Shown: positions 11,560 through 21,808 of the stretch, in pieces
How the letters are laid out: every line of letters starts with the position of its first letter
How positions within the stretch are numbered: the first letter of the stretch is position 1
NCBI GenBank assembly: GCA_001466705.2
Contig: LATX02000111.1
Coordinates: 15,001-79,000 of the forward strand
Reading direction: 5' to 3'
Length of the DNA stretch: 64,000 bases
DNA from: Moniliophthora roreri
Taxonomy: Eukaryota; Basidiomycota; Agaricomycetes; Agaricales; Marasmiaceae
Program-made: the position numbers and the translations under genes
Notes under the pieces: generated by a model
The model's database searches: none
Seen by the model: only the letters and a program-made list of their open reading frames with translations
Told to the model about the DNA's origin: nothing

Positions 11560-13085
11560 TTACACGTTCGAAACGATCGGTTGTCCCTCCACTAACCATT
11601 CGCCTCCCCATTGCGCTTCTCTTATCACCGTTTCTCTGTCTAACCGCCTAAAAATTCTTGGTCCTTCTGGAGAATCCATATCGACGACGATCCCGTCCCC
11701 TACCGGTGGATCTTGCGGCCTCTCACTGCTCTCCATTCCCGTAGTCGGCATCGTCCCACGTGGTATCATGTCTCCAATCGTCGTCAAGAGTTGATGCACC
11801 GCTGGTATCGTTTCGTCCCGTAGTTCTCGCAGACCTTCTTCTGTCCTGACAATATTCAGGGAGATGGCCAGCTTTATGAGTGTTGCAAACCGGGCAGACA
11901 TAGTCCACACAGTCGACGGCGCAGTGTTCTCCCAATTTACACACAGGGCACTCAACTCTTGGTGTACCTCGTCGAGTAGTGCCGTAGTATGTGTTGTAAG
12001 ATTGTTTGATCTGACTTCGGTTTGCGAATCCCTGTCGTCCGGCTCCGCGTCCTCGTCGTCCCACACCGATACGGTAGGGACGTTGGGTGTCTGGGTTGAT
12101 TGGGACAATGGGGGCAGGGAGGCGTAAGGGGTCCGGGAGTTCTGGAGAAAGCCTTGCTGCATTGTAGGTCTCTCTGGAAGGTTCGGTCGTACTGGAAGTG
12201 GTGGCGGGGAGTTCATGGCTGGGAGACATTGCGGGCGGGGTGGTGGGAAGGGAGACGATAGGGAATCTTGCGGCTCTTCCGCTGGTGTCGGAGACATCAG
12301 AGTCGTCATCTCGGGTGTCGTCTGTAATGGGGAATGAATCGGGGTAGAGAAGGGTTATCAGAGTCGTCATCTCGGGTGTCATCTGTAATGGGGAATGAAT
12401 CGGGGTAGAGAAGGGTTCGCTCGTTGGCAGGTAAGGCGCTGACAGCTCCCATGGGCATCGGGCTTCTTCTGCTGGTGGACGTGTCCATTCGTTCGGGTAG
12501 ATAGGTCTGGGGAGTAAAGGGAGAGGAGATTGACACGATGCTTCGCTGTCGGAGTTGTAGGAGGTGCTGGCCTTTAGAGATCTCGGTTGCTCGTCTGAGG
12601 CTTCTTCGATGGGCGAGAGTCTTCCTGAGGAAGACTGGGTCGTTGGGGCTGACGTCGTCGTCCGTAGCGAAGCGATCTCCATCGGGATCTGTGTCTGGAA
12701 GGACTATATGAAGCGGTAAGTTTGCGATGTCAAGAGCTGGACGCGGTACCGCTATAGCTCCAGTTACGGTGAAAGTCTCGTCGTCGGAAATCTGTTGGGC
12801 CAGCTGGCCCATGTGTCAGTCTACCCTTGTCATATTCTCCATCATCTGTCATCTTTGTCCTCGGAGGAAGACAAGACTTCCATAAATGGCTCGGTTCCTT
12901 TCGTTAGAGGCGTTTATCGCGGTCGCCAATTCCTCGTCGTAGTGTTCGCAGTTCATGAGGTAAAGAAGTTCAAACGTCGAGAGATGGAAAGGTTCGGTGT
13001 GGACAGCGTCGTCTGGGAAAATTTGATGTGGAGGGTTGAAGGGAGGTAAGCCAGTTCGGACGGAGGGGTTGGTGTAGGAAGACAT
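11560..13085 (-). pseudogene. ORF3 of element B: dual-frame zinc-knuckle gene with a 61-bp duplication
   Basis: Frame A begins at ATG 13085, 20 nt after the pol stop. It has an N-terminal domain with FELLYLMN, a Pro/Ser-rich middle, and two zinc knuckles at 11849-11950 (CPVCKLGEHCAVDC, then CPVCNTHKAGHLPEYC) before a basic RRRSAR patch and an acidic tail ending near 11723. The +1 frame B covers the same bases, carries SVWDDEDAE and LSALCVNWE, and ends at 11560. A 61-bp tandem duplication (12296-12417) shifts both frames, so neither is continuous in this copy. Function unknown; a nucleic-acid-binding accessory protein is a guess from the knuckles. Confidence 0.8.
12296..12417. repeat. 61-bp tandem duplication inside ORF3 of element B
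   Basis: Two adjacent copies (12296-12356 and 12357-12417) differ by one base. As 61 is not a multiple of three, the duplication swaps frames. The same peptide (LLYPDSFPITDDTRD) is therefore read in both frame registers, once before and once after the join. Confidence 0.95.
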
Positions 13086-13105
13086 GTTTTGGTTGGAGTG
13101 AAGAA

Positions 13106-16100
13106 TCAACACAGATTGTACTTGATCTTATACTCCAAATACAACTCCATAGAATGCTTTAAGCCGGCTGGCTTCAGCCATTGATTATGTGATGAGTCGT
13201 ATCCTTTCCAGGAAACAAGGTATTCCTTCGGCGGTTGATTTTTCCTTTTTGGTCGATGTCCAATGATGGCTTCGACTTCGTATTCCTCTTGACCTTCAAC
13301 TATATCTGGGGGTGGTTCCAGAAAATTGGGTCCGTGGACGTCGGTTTCCTTGAATGGCGACAAAAGACCAGCGTGGAAAACAGGGTGAATTCTCCATTGA
13401 AATGGGAGTTTCAATCTGTACGTCACGGGTCCTAGGACTTCTGTGATTTCGAAAGGTCCTTCACGTTTCGGGGACAGTTTAGGAGAGGGATAGCCCAAAG
13501 ACAAGTTCTTTCCTTCTAGCCAGACCTTCTGACCCTTCTCGAACTTGTCTAGATTCCTTCCACTTCTCTCTTTCACTCTTCTTGCTGCAATTTCTAACAG
13601 GGCCGATGTTTCTTCTCTCAACTTCTTCAATTCAGCCACTCTTTTCTCCACGGAAGGGACAGTTGTCTTTTCGAAGACGGTGGGGAGAGGTCGGGGATGA
13701 TATCCCATTGTGAGATAGAAAGGGGAATTCTTCGTGACCGAATGCGTTCGGGTGTTGTGTGCAAATTCGGCAAAGTGAAGGAGCTCTTTCCATTTCGTCT
13801 GTTCTTTGGTGCAAAAGAACCGAAGGAAGATTTCTACTTCTTGATTGACTCTTTCAGTCTCTCCGTCCGTCTGAGGATGATAGGTGGTACTTAGCATTTG
13901 CTTTATCCCCAATAATTTTCCCATTTCCTTGAAGACTTCGGCTGCAAATCTCGGGTCTCTGTCTGAAATAATCTTGTCGGGTAATCCAAAGCGCTTGTAG
14001 ACATGTTGAAAAAGTAGTTCAGCTGTGTTTGTGGCGTTGATCTTTTTGTGACATGGGATGAAAATCACCCCCTTCGTAGCCGCATGGTCGACCACGACCA
14101 GTATGGAATCACAATCCGCTATCTTGGGTAGATCTGTGATCAAATCCATTGATATGATTTGAAACAGCAACGCATCTTTATGTCCCCCAATGGGTTGTAT
14201 AGGCGTTCGTGTTGGATGTGTGTTCACCTTCATTTGTTGGCATGCAGCGCACCCATCAACAAACGATTTGATGAACTTTGTCATTCCTGGCCACCAGTAA
14301 TCTCTTTGCACCTGATCCACTGTATTCCACTGTCCAGGGTGTCCATGAGGTAAGGCTTCGTGAATTGTTTTGACAATCAGCCTTCGTAGCGTTGGGTCGT
14401 TTGGAACATAGACCCTATCTTTGTAAAACAATAGATTTCCTTCAGTCCGCCAATCCTGTAAAGATGATTTGATTGGTGGTGTCCCTTTCTCGATGAGGCT
14501 TTCTATTGTCATTTGAAGGAATTCGTCGTTTGGCAATGCTTCTTCCAACATGGTTTTGAGTTCTGTATCGATCACGTTAACAAATAACTTATCTGGTAAC
14601 ATGACGATATCTTCGTTATCGTTTTCTTCTTCGTCGACTAAGTCCGGTCGTCGTGAGAGGGTGTCCGATTGTACCATCTTCGTCCCTGGGACGTGCACCA
14701 ACCGAAGGTCAAACTGAGTCAAGTATAGGCTCAGTCTAGCTTGTCGTCGGTTCAGCTTCTGTGCGGTTCGAAAATAAGTCAGGTTCTTGTGATCAGATAG
14801 AACCGTCACCGGGTGAGCTCCTCCCAGGAGGTAGTGTTCCCAGGCTTTCAGGGCGTTAGTGATGGCCAAGAGTTCGCGGTCGTAGATTTCGTAGTTTCGT
14901 TCGGTTGCAGTGAATGCATGCGAAATGTATCCGCATGGGTGCAATTCGCCATCGGACCCTTGTTGTTTCAATACCGCTCCTGTGGCCCATTTCGAGGCGT
15001 CTGCTTCAATTACGAAAGGCTTTTCGTCGTCTGGCATTTGTAAAATTGGTCGTTGGAGAAATTTTGCTTTGAGAACATTGAAGGCAATGTCTCGCAGTTT
15101 CGTCCATTCGAATTTCGTGCCTTTCTTTGTCAATTCGTGTAGAGGTCGCGCCAATTCCGCGTATTTCCCTGTGAACTTGCGATAGAAATTCGTGAATCCA
15201 AGGAACAATCGAACACCTTTGATTGTTTTGGGTGCTTCCCAATCTTTTATCCCGGCTAATTTCGTTTCGTCCATTGATATGTGTCCTGGTGTAATGACCA
15301 TTCCCAAAAACAACGTTTTTGTAACTTCAAATTCGCATTTCTCCAGTTTGAGATATAGATCATTTTCCCGTAACCGTTCTAGAACGTGTCTCGTGCGAAG
15401 TCGATGGATGTTAATCTCGTCAGAGAATATCAAGATGTCATCCATATAGACCACGCACCAACCCTCATCGATAAAATCTTTGAGGATGTCGTTCATAAAC
15501 GCTTGGAACGTTGCCGGGGAATTGGTTAAACCGAAGAACATAACCGTTGGTTCGAAAAGGCCTCGTGGTGTTTTGAACGCTGCTTTCCATTGGTCTCCAT
15601 CTTTGATCCATATATTATTGTATCCGTTCCGAAGATCCAATTTCGTAAACACCCTAGCCGTTTTTAGTTTGTCCACAAGATCCGTGACCAATGGTAAAGG
15701 ATAGCGGTTCTTGATCGTCCCGTTATTCAAATCTCTGTAATCCTGGCAGGGTCGTAGCGCTCCCGCTTCTTTCTAATGTATCCTTTCCGTAAATTTTTGT
15801 CCAGGAACTTGTCTTGTTCAATCCACTCTTTTGGTGATAAAGAGTAAATCTTACAGTCCCGTGGTTTGAAATCCGGTTTGAGGTCGATTGCGTGATCATA
15901 TGGTCGTGAAGGTGGAAATCGTTCGGCTTTCTTCTTTTCAAATCGATCCGAGTAATTGGACAGATAAGAGGGGAGAAGTTCTTCCAATGGTTTCGCCTTG
16001 ACCTCGTGAGCTTGTGCCAGTACCTGAGAAGCGGATAACTTAGCGTTGATTCGAACTTCATCGCTGTCTTCTTCTCCTTTGATAAAAGATCGAATTAAAA

Positions 16101-16646
16101 CTTCATCGTCTTCTACTTTGTCCAATATTCCAGTGTCTGATTCCTTTGTTTCATCGAAGATTCCAATAAATGGTTTCATCGGCCGTTTAATCATGATCTT
16201 TCATCTAGGTCGGAAGTGGACTACTCCAGTGACCCAATCAATGTCTGGATTATGATCTTGAAGCCACGGTAATCCTAGAATAACTCTTTCCGGTCCTAAT
16301 CCTGAGATCAACAAAGTTTCCTTCATCGATCTATCTCCGATTGTGATGTCGATGGTGACAGAGTGAGTAATCCAACCAATTTTGTTCCGGGTTCCATCAA
16401 CGTTGAAAACCTTGATGGGTTTTTCCAATTTTTTCCAGGGTTTCTTCAGTTTTAGTTTTCGTGCTTCTTCTTCACAGATGAAGTGTCCTCCAGCACCTGA
16501 ATCAATCAGGGCTTTGGTTTCGACGATTTCTGTCCCGACGTTGTATTGAATAGGAATTCGCATAGAGTTTCGATTTAACTTAGCTAATACAACGTTCGAG
16601 ATCATAATTGCAGGTGGTAAGAGTGTCGGCCTCTTCCACCTCTTCA
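13106..16646 (-). pseudogene. pol: pol of element B: protease to chromodomain, two lesions
   Basis: The protease (LIDSGAGGHFI) lies at about 16460-16530. A TGA at 16201-16203 replaces Arg after FRPR. Near 15775 a deletion of roughly 46 bp joins KGYIR directly to the KKEAGAL region, removing an RT segment that in relatives reads [12 protein letters not shown] and shifting the frame. From 15730 to 13106 the frame is open for 874 codons: RT (YMDDILIFS), RNase H ([11 protein letters not shown]), an HHCC zinc domain (HPGQWNT, then CAACQQMK), the DDE core, the GPF motif and a chromodomain (YLVSWKGYDSSHNQW). Confidence 0.92.
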
Positions 16647-17918
16647 AAAACCCTCTTTTCCCATGAGATCAAAGATCTCTTCTTGTTCTCCTTCTCCTTG
16701 TTCGGCGATGAGTGCACGGATCTTTGTGAAAGCCTCTCGCGGTGAGAGTTTCTTGGGTTCATATTTTGGTGGCGGAGCTTGTTGTGCTTGTCCTTTGAGG
16801 GGACAATCTCGTGAGATGTGACCGGTCTTTGCACAACGGAAGCACTTCCCTGAGACCATGTAATCCTTTCTATCAGATTCGGACAATAGTTGTCCGACCG
16901 TAACTTCCTTTTCCTTCCTAGCGATCTTCGGCTTGATTGGTTCTCTCTTCTTCCTATTGGCCATGACCAATTTGTACTGGTTGTCGTATTTGATCGCCAG
17001 TTTGTACCATTCGTCTAAGGTTTTGGGTTCTCTGTCTGTTCAGAGCATGATCTTGGTCTGTAAAGATTCTAGGAGTCCTTCCCTAAAGAACCTCATGAGA
17101 GCCTCGTCGTCGTATTTGGTGTCCATCGCGATAAGGCGGAATTGATTGACATATTCGTCGGCTCTGTCCGTCATCTTGATTTGTTCGATTTTCGCCTGTG
17201 CTTCTCTGACAACGTTGACGGATTGCCATTCGTTTCGAAATCTCTGTTTGAAACTGCTCCACGTTTCTTTGGCAGCCTTCTTCTTCTCCACGGGGTCGTC
17301 GTCTTCAGGGAATAATTTCATCGTCTCCCTCTGCTTCCATTCACTGGTGTTTCCCTTTACCAGCGATAAAAGAAGCATCTTCTTCTCATCGGTGTTCGCC
17401 TTGACTGGGTTCATTGCGAAATATAATTCGAGGTCGAGGAGGAATCTGCGCGTGTCTGATTGTTTTCCCAAAAAGGGGTCCAGAGTCGGTCCCTTGCTGG
17501 CTTCGTCCTTCTTGTCATCGATTGTCTGGAGCACAGCAGTGGAAATAGTCCGGGCCCATTGTTCGTCGGTGTTGTCATGTTCTACTTTCGGTTTGAACAG
17601 ACTTCGTCGTCGTCGCGAAGGTGACCCTCAGCAGTAAAGACCGCAGCCCCAATGGAAAATATTTCGGTATTCGTCAATTGGATCTGTTTCAGAAGACTTA
17701 GCTTCGGTTTCTGTTCCTTCTGGTTGGAGACTTTCAACTGCTCCTCTCCGCTGGCTACGAGTAATTCGGCGCAGGACCTGTTCAGGGTCGGGGTTCAATA
17801 GCTGTTCGGCTACTTTGAGTTGATCGTCGAGATCGGCTTCTTTGGCTGCCGTAAAGGGAGCCCTCGGGGGAGTTGTGTTTCGATAAGCGATGGTGCCTAA
17901 ACCTGGGTAGGTCGGCAA
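16644..17918 (-). pseudogene. gag: gag of element B, two internal stops, no AUG at the expected start
   Basis: The reading order is a charged N-terminus (AAKEADLDDQLKVAEQLL), a gag domain (DRADEYVNQFRLIAM), a basic linker and the knuckle CFRCAKTGHISRDC. TGA codons at about 17628 and 17038 interrupt it; the second is at an Arg position. At the place where element A has ATG GCA GCA, B has ACG GCA GCC. I saw no Met in the first roughly 100 codons of the frame. The upstream boundary given is an open-frame limit, not a supported start. Confidence 0.82.
16647..16653 (-). promoter_or_regulatory. Putative -1 frameshift heptamer, element B
   Basis: On the minus strand the end of gag reads GAG GGT TTT TGA, with pol in the -1 frame. 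The stop is TGA rather than TAA but the heptamer is unchanged. Confidence 0.55.
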
Positions 17919-17919
17919 T

Positions 17920-17933
17920 GATCAGCTTGACCT
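17920..17933 (-). promoter_or_regulatory. Self-primer-type primer binding site of element B
   Basis: On the minus strand, AGGTCAAGCTGATC lies two bases beyond the LTR end. Its first 12 bases are complementary to LTR positions 18094-18105, which are 32 nt from the TATAAG box at 18132-18137. Confidence 0.65.
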
Positions 17934-17935
17934 TT

Positions 17936-18560
17936 TGTTACGTTACTTGCGCAGCAACAACAGCAACTCAACAACCACTATTACGTAGCGGCGCTAAGTT
18001 GACAAAAGGAGCAAGTTCGAGTTTGAGTTCCTCAGCTCGCGCTAAAGTTCTCAGAGTTCGGTCAAAGTGAGCAAGATGTCCAAAGGATTAACTAGGTCAA
18101 GCTGAGGTAGCTTAGACCTTCAGACTATCTACTTATACAACGATTGTAGCTACTAGTTTGTATACAAACTGCTAGATTGACATCGTTTGTTTAGCAAACA
18201 GAATGTACCTTTGACAACATGATAAATAAGAGAATGACATCAGAAGTGATGTCGAGGAAATGAAAATAGATACAATGATACAATAACCGATGTCAGAGAT
18301 GACGTCGGATCATAATTTAGAAGGGGAAAGAAACGAATAGAATAATGATATCATACTGATGTCGCGAATGACATAGTGATGACATCTTAAATAGAAAGGA
18401 AGGCATGAAATCGGAAAAGGGAACTGGGAAGGTGGATATGTCCAGATGTCAACGAGAAGCATAGATAGAAACAAGAAAACTAGCGCTCGAAGGCGCTAAA
18501 GTGTCAAAGCAAGAGATAGAAGAAAAGAAAAAGATAGTCTGTCCATGTCCGACTGTAACA
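17936..18560 (-). repeat. 5' LTR of element B (625 bp)
   Basis: TGTTACGTTACTTG at the left and ACTGTAACA at the right, in minus orientation. It pairs with 10910-11536. It contains the TATA box and the self-primer complement described for the PBS. Confidence 0.92.
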
Positions 18561-19065
18561 ATCTCCAACTAGAAAGGAAAGTTCCTTTCTTAAAGGAGTT
18601 AAGGTTCAAGTTAGAGATCTAGCTTAAGAAAAGCTAGCGTTCAGAAGATTGGCTTGTTGGCTAAACACAAGTTGATTAAACTAGGTCAAGCTGAAGAGCT
18701 ATAACCCAGTTCTATCTACCTTTATACATCCATTGTAGCTACACATTTGTACTATACAGAACGTCCAAGAACACAATGGAACATGTATAAGATAATTGAA
18801 TGGAATGAAATAGAATGTTAGAGAATCGTTAATATCGTCAAGATGATGTCATAATAGAAAGAGATAGAAATCGATAGAAAGAACTCAGAATGATATCATA
18901 AAGAAAATGTTAGAACGTTTTGGAACAATTTGTAAGAAGGGAGCTGGGAAAGTGGATGAGTCCAGATGTCAAAAAGAAGCATAATATTGGGCGCTAGATT
19001 GCCCAGAGTGGTAGTACAGAAAAGGAAAGTGGAAGAATGTCTGATAAAAATGAAAAACTGTAACA
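18561..19065 (-). repeat. LTR fragment missing its first 60 or so bases
   Basis: It matches the solo LTR family of 6312-6839 from AAGTTCCTTTC onward and ends in CTGTAACA, but lacks the TGTTATG start. It abuts the right end of element B, so the lost bases fit a deletion at that junction. Confidence 0.82.
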
Positions 19066-19152
19066 ATAGGGATACTGGACAGAGAGGCACAAGAGGTAAC
19101 GTTGCCTGACAGACGTGTAGTGACTGTGGTCAGATTGGGATCTGCCATGTAA
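19066..19152 (+). pseudogene. Last codons of ORF3 (frame B) of element C
   Basis: It reads GILDREAQEVTLPDRRVV and ends TAA at 19150-19152. This matches the C-terminus of frame B in element H (GILDHEAQEVTLPDRRVV). The G-run GGGGGTAG and the 3' LTR of C follow. It proves that C once had an ORF3. Confidence 0.82.
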
Positions 19153-19418
19153 AAGAGGGGGTAGTGTTACAAACACGTCTTTTTCTTCCTTTGTCGATGA
19201 ACATTGTACTACCACGTGACTGTGCTTGATTCTTTTTCTTCTATGACTTTCTTTTGACTCAATAAGACTACAAAATGGCTCTGATGTAGTATTACTAAAG
19301 TGTTCTATCAAGTTCTATAGCGTTCTAGTAGATACAAATGAGTATATACACTGTATGTATTTAAGGACTGTAAAACTGGGTCTAAGCTCTTCAGCTTGGC
19401 CTGGTTAATCATAACTTG

Positions 19419-20647
19419 TGTTACAGTCGTACACTCAGACAATCTTTTTCTTCGATTTCTTTCACTTTTTCTTTCTTCATATCTATTGCTTTGACACTCT
19501 AGCGCCCTCGAGCGCTATTTTTCCTTCTTCTACCTATGCTTCTCATTAACATCTGGACATATCCACTTTCCCAGTTCCCCTTTCTGACTCTATGCTTTTC
19601 CCTTTATTTAAGATGACATCGCTATGTCATTCATGACATCAGTATGAGGTCATTATTCTATTTGTTTCTTTTTCTTTCTATTTATGATTTTGATGTCATT
19701 CTGACATTGTTCATTGCATATCATAAGTTATTTTTATTCCTCGACATCACTTCTGATGTCATGCTCATATTTATGATGTTGTCATAGGTACATTCTATTT
19801 ACTAAACAAATGATGTCGACCTAGCAGTTTGTATACAAACTAGTAGCTACAATCTGTTACAATTTTTACTCTTATCAGACGACCCGTTATTTCTTTTGAC
19901 ACTTTTTCACTTCCCTCTTCTTGTACTACTATTCTGGGCAAGTTAGCACCCAACATTATGTTTCTTCTTGACATCTGGACTCATCCACATTCCCAGTATC
20001 CCCTTTCCTTTTTCAATATTTATGACATCATCATAACTTCGTTTTATTCTATTAGTTTCTATCTCCTTCTGATGACATTGCTTATGATGTCAAGTTCCTT
20101 ATTTATGACTTCATTGACACTCTACCACGTTCTATTGCTTTCTACTTGTTTAACAAACAACGATGTCGGTCTCACAGTTTGTATCCAAACGAGTAGCTAC
20201 AACAGGTGTATAAGTAGGTAGATTTTCAGGTCTAAGCTCTTCAGCTTGACCTGGTTTAATTAAACTTGTGTTTAGCCAATGAACGAACTTCTGAACTCTA
20301 GTTTTTCTTAAACTAGCTCTCTAACTTGAACCTTACTCCTTTGGGAAAGGAACTTACCTTTCTTGTCGAAGTTAACTCTGCATCACTACGTCAAGTGTTG
20401 TTGGGTTGTTGTCGTTGCTGCGCAAGTAACATAACACAATCGTTGTATAAGTAGATAGTTTGCGGGTCTAAGCTACCTCAGCTTGACCTGGTTAATCCTT
20501 TGGACATCTTGCTCACATCGACCAAACTCTCAGAACTTTAGCGAAAGCTAGAGAACTCAAACTCGAACTTGATCCTTTAGTCAGCTTAGCGCCGCTACGT
20601 CATAGTGGTTGTTGAGTTGCTGTCATTGCTGTGCAAGTAACGTAACA
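19419..20647 (+). repeat. Solo LTR inserted in the 3' LTR of C (TSD ACTTG), itself interrupted
   Basis: It begins TGTTACAGTCG and ends GTAACGTAACA. Without its own insert (19855-20436) it is about 642 bp and resembles the element B LTR family. ACTTG flanks both sides. Confidence 0.9.
19855..20436 (+). repeat. Solo LTR (582 bp), TSD CAATC, third nesting level
   Basis: It begins TGTTACAATT and ends GTAACATAACA, with CAATC at 19850-19854 and 20437-20441. It is the youngest insertion in this stack, as it interrupts an LTR that interrupts another LTR. Confidence 0.92.
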
Positions 20648-20780
20648 ACTTGTGTTTAGCAGTGAATGATTGGAACTCTGAACCTCAGAAGCCTCTGAGT
20701 GAACTTAAACTTGAACCTTGACTCTTCTTTACCATGTCGGTATTGTTGAGTGTTGACGTTGCTGCGCAAGTGATGTAACA

Positions 20781-21426
20781 ATGACCCCCATCAAATCATT
20801 GCTTCAAGATTGGAGAATTGATAGGGAATTACTTTTCTACAAAGACCGTTGTTACATACCGAATGACGAAACATTACAAAGAACCTTGGTCAAGAAAATC
20901 CATGAAGCCTTGCCTCACAGACACTCTGGACAATGGAATACACTGAACAAAGTCCAAAGAAATTATTGGTGGCCGGGAATGACGAAGTTTATCAAAACAT
21001 TTGTTGATAGGTGCATGGCATGCCAACAAATGAAGATAAACACCCACCCCACTAGAGTTCCATTGCAACCCATTGGAGGGCACAAAGACGCGTTGCCATT
21101 TCAAATCATCACGATGGATTTGATTACAGATTTACCCCTAGTAGACAATTGCGATTCCATATTGGTCATGGTCGACCATGCGGCTACTAAGAGGGTGGTT
21201 TTCATTCCATGTAACAAGAAAGTTGACACTACAGAAACAGCTGAACTTCTTTTCCGTCACGTGTACAAACACTTTGGACTCCTGGACAAGATCATCTCAG
21301 ATAGAGACCCCTGATTCACAGCTGAAGTGTTCAGAGAGATGGGAAGGATACTAGGGATCAAACAATTGCTAAGTACCGTGTATCACCCACAAATGGATGG
21401 CGAAACTGAAAGAGTCAACCAGAAAG
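20781..21426 (+). pseudogene. pol: pol of element A: integrase N-terminal half
   Basis: It continues the A frame from 5372 after the ATGAC duplication (IKSLLQDWRI). It carries the zinc-binding domain (HSGQWNT, then CMACQQMK) and the first catalytic Asp in MDLITDL. TGA at 21312-21314 replaces Arg in the DPRF motif. The frame reaches TERVNQK and is cut by element D; GAAAG at 21422-21426 is the target-site copy. Confidence 0.88.
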
Positions 21427-21808
21427 TGTTATGCGAGTCTTTCGCTGTCAACACTAAGTTCAAGTTTGAGCTTGAAGGACTTGATTCTTGAAGTCAATTA
21501 GATTGATGAATTGACTTAAGATAGAGTTTTAATTGATCAGACAAGGTTATGATAAGGTTTAACCAGGTCAAGCTGGAGAAGCTTGTCAACCGGTTAAGTG
21601 TATTTATAGAAAAAGACTCTAACTATGACTAAGTACTCAGAACTAAAAATAGCTACTATGAGTAAGCACAGTGAATCTTAGTAAGTAAAAGAAACAGAGA
21701 GAAGGATTGGTAAGTAAAAAAGAATACAGGACTAAGCAAGAAAACGTGAAATGGAATATATGTACATTAAGTGCCCTACTAGTCCTCGGAGTCCTCGTGA
21801 TTGTAACA
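21427..21808 (-). repeat. 3' LTR of element D (382 bp)
   Basis: TGTTATGCGAG at the left and GATTGTAACA at the right. Its pair is 26572-26953. Confidence 0.93.

Larger units (their letters stand above)
10910..18560 (-). mobile_element. Element B: near-complete chromovirus, minus strand
   Basis: B is bounded by a 627-bp LTR (10910-11536) and a 625-bp LTR (17936-18560). Internally it has gag, pol and ORF3 in the standard order. It is the best-preserved pol in the window, with 874 uninterrupted codons. The flanks CCACT and ATCTC differ, so there is no TSD. One side was lost, consistent with the truncated ORF3 of F on the left and the headless LTR fragment on the right. Confidence 0.88.
5373..20780 (+). 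mobile_element. Element C: composite chromovirus inserted in pol of A (TSD ATGAC)
   Basis: C is bounded by two LTRs of the same family. The left one is 382 bp. The right one is also 382 bp once its nested insertion and one TSD copy are removed. ATGAC precedes 5373 and follows 20780, proving one insertion event into A. Inside are gag, a protease-less pol ending in RNase H at 8764, and only the last codons of ORF3 (19066-19152). Everything between was replaced by fragment F, element B and an LTR fragment, so C is a wreck enlarged to 15.4 kb. Confidence 0.85.
19165..20780 (+). repeat. 3' LTR of element C, interrupted by nested LTRs
   Basis: The first part is 19165-19418 and the second 20653-20780, together 382 bp, equal to the 5' LTR. 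Between them lie an LTR insertion and one TSD copy (ACTTG at 19414-19418 and 20648-20652). It ends GATGTAACA, followed by ATGAC, the TSD of C in A. Confidence 0.92.

Noticed and set aside
10910..18560. Target-site duplication for element B
   Set aside because: The flanks CCACT and ATCTC differ; one side is truncated.
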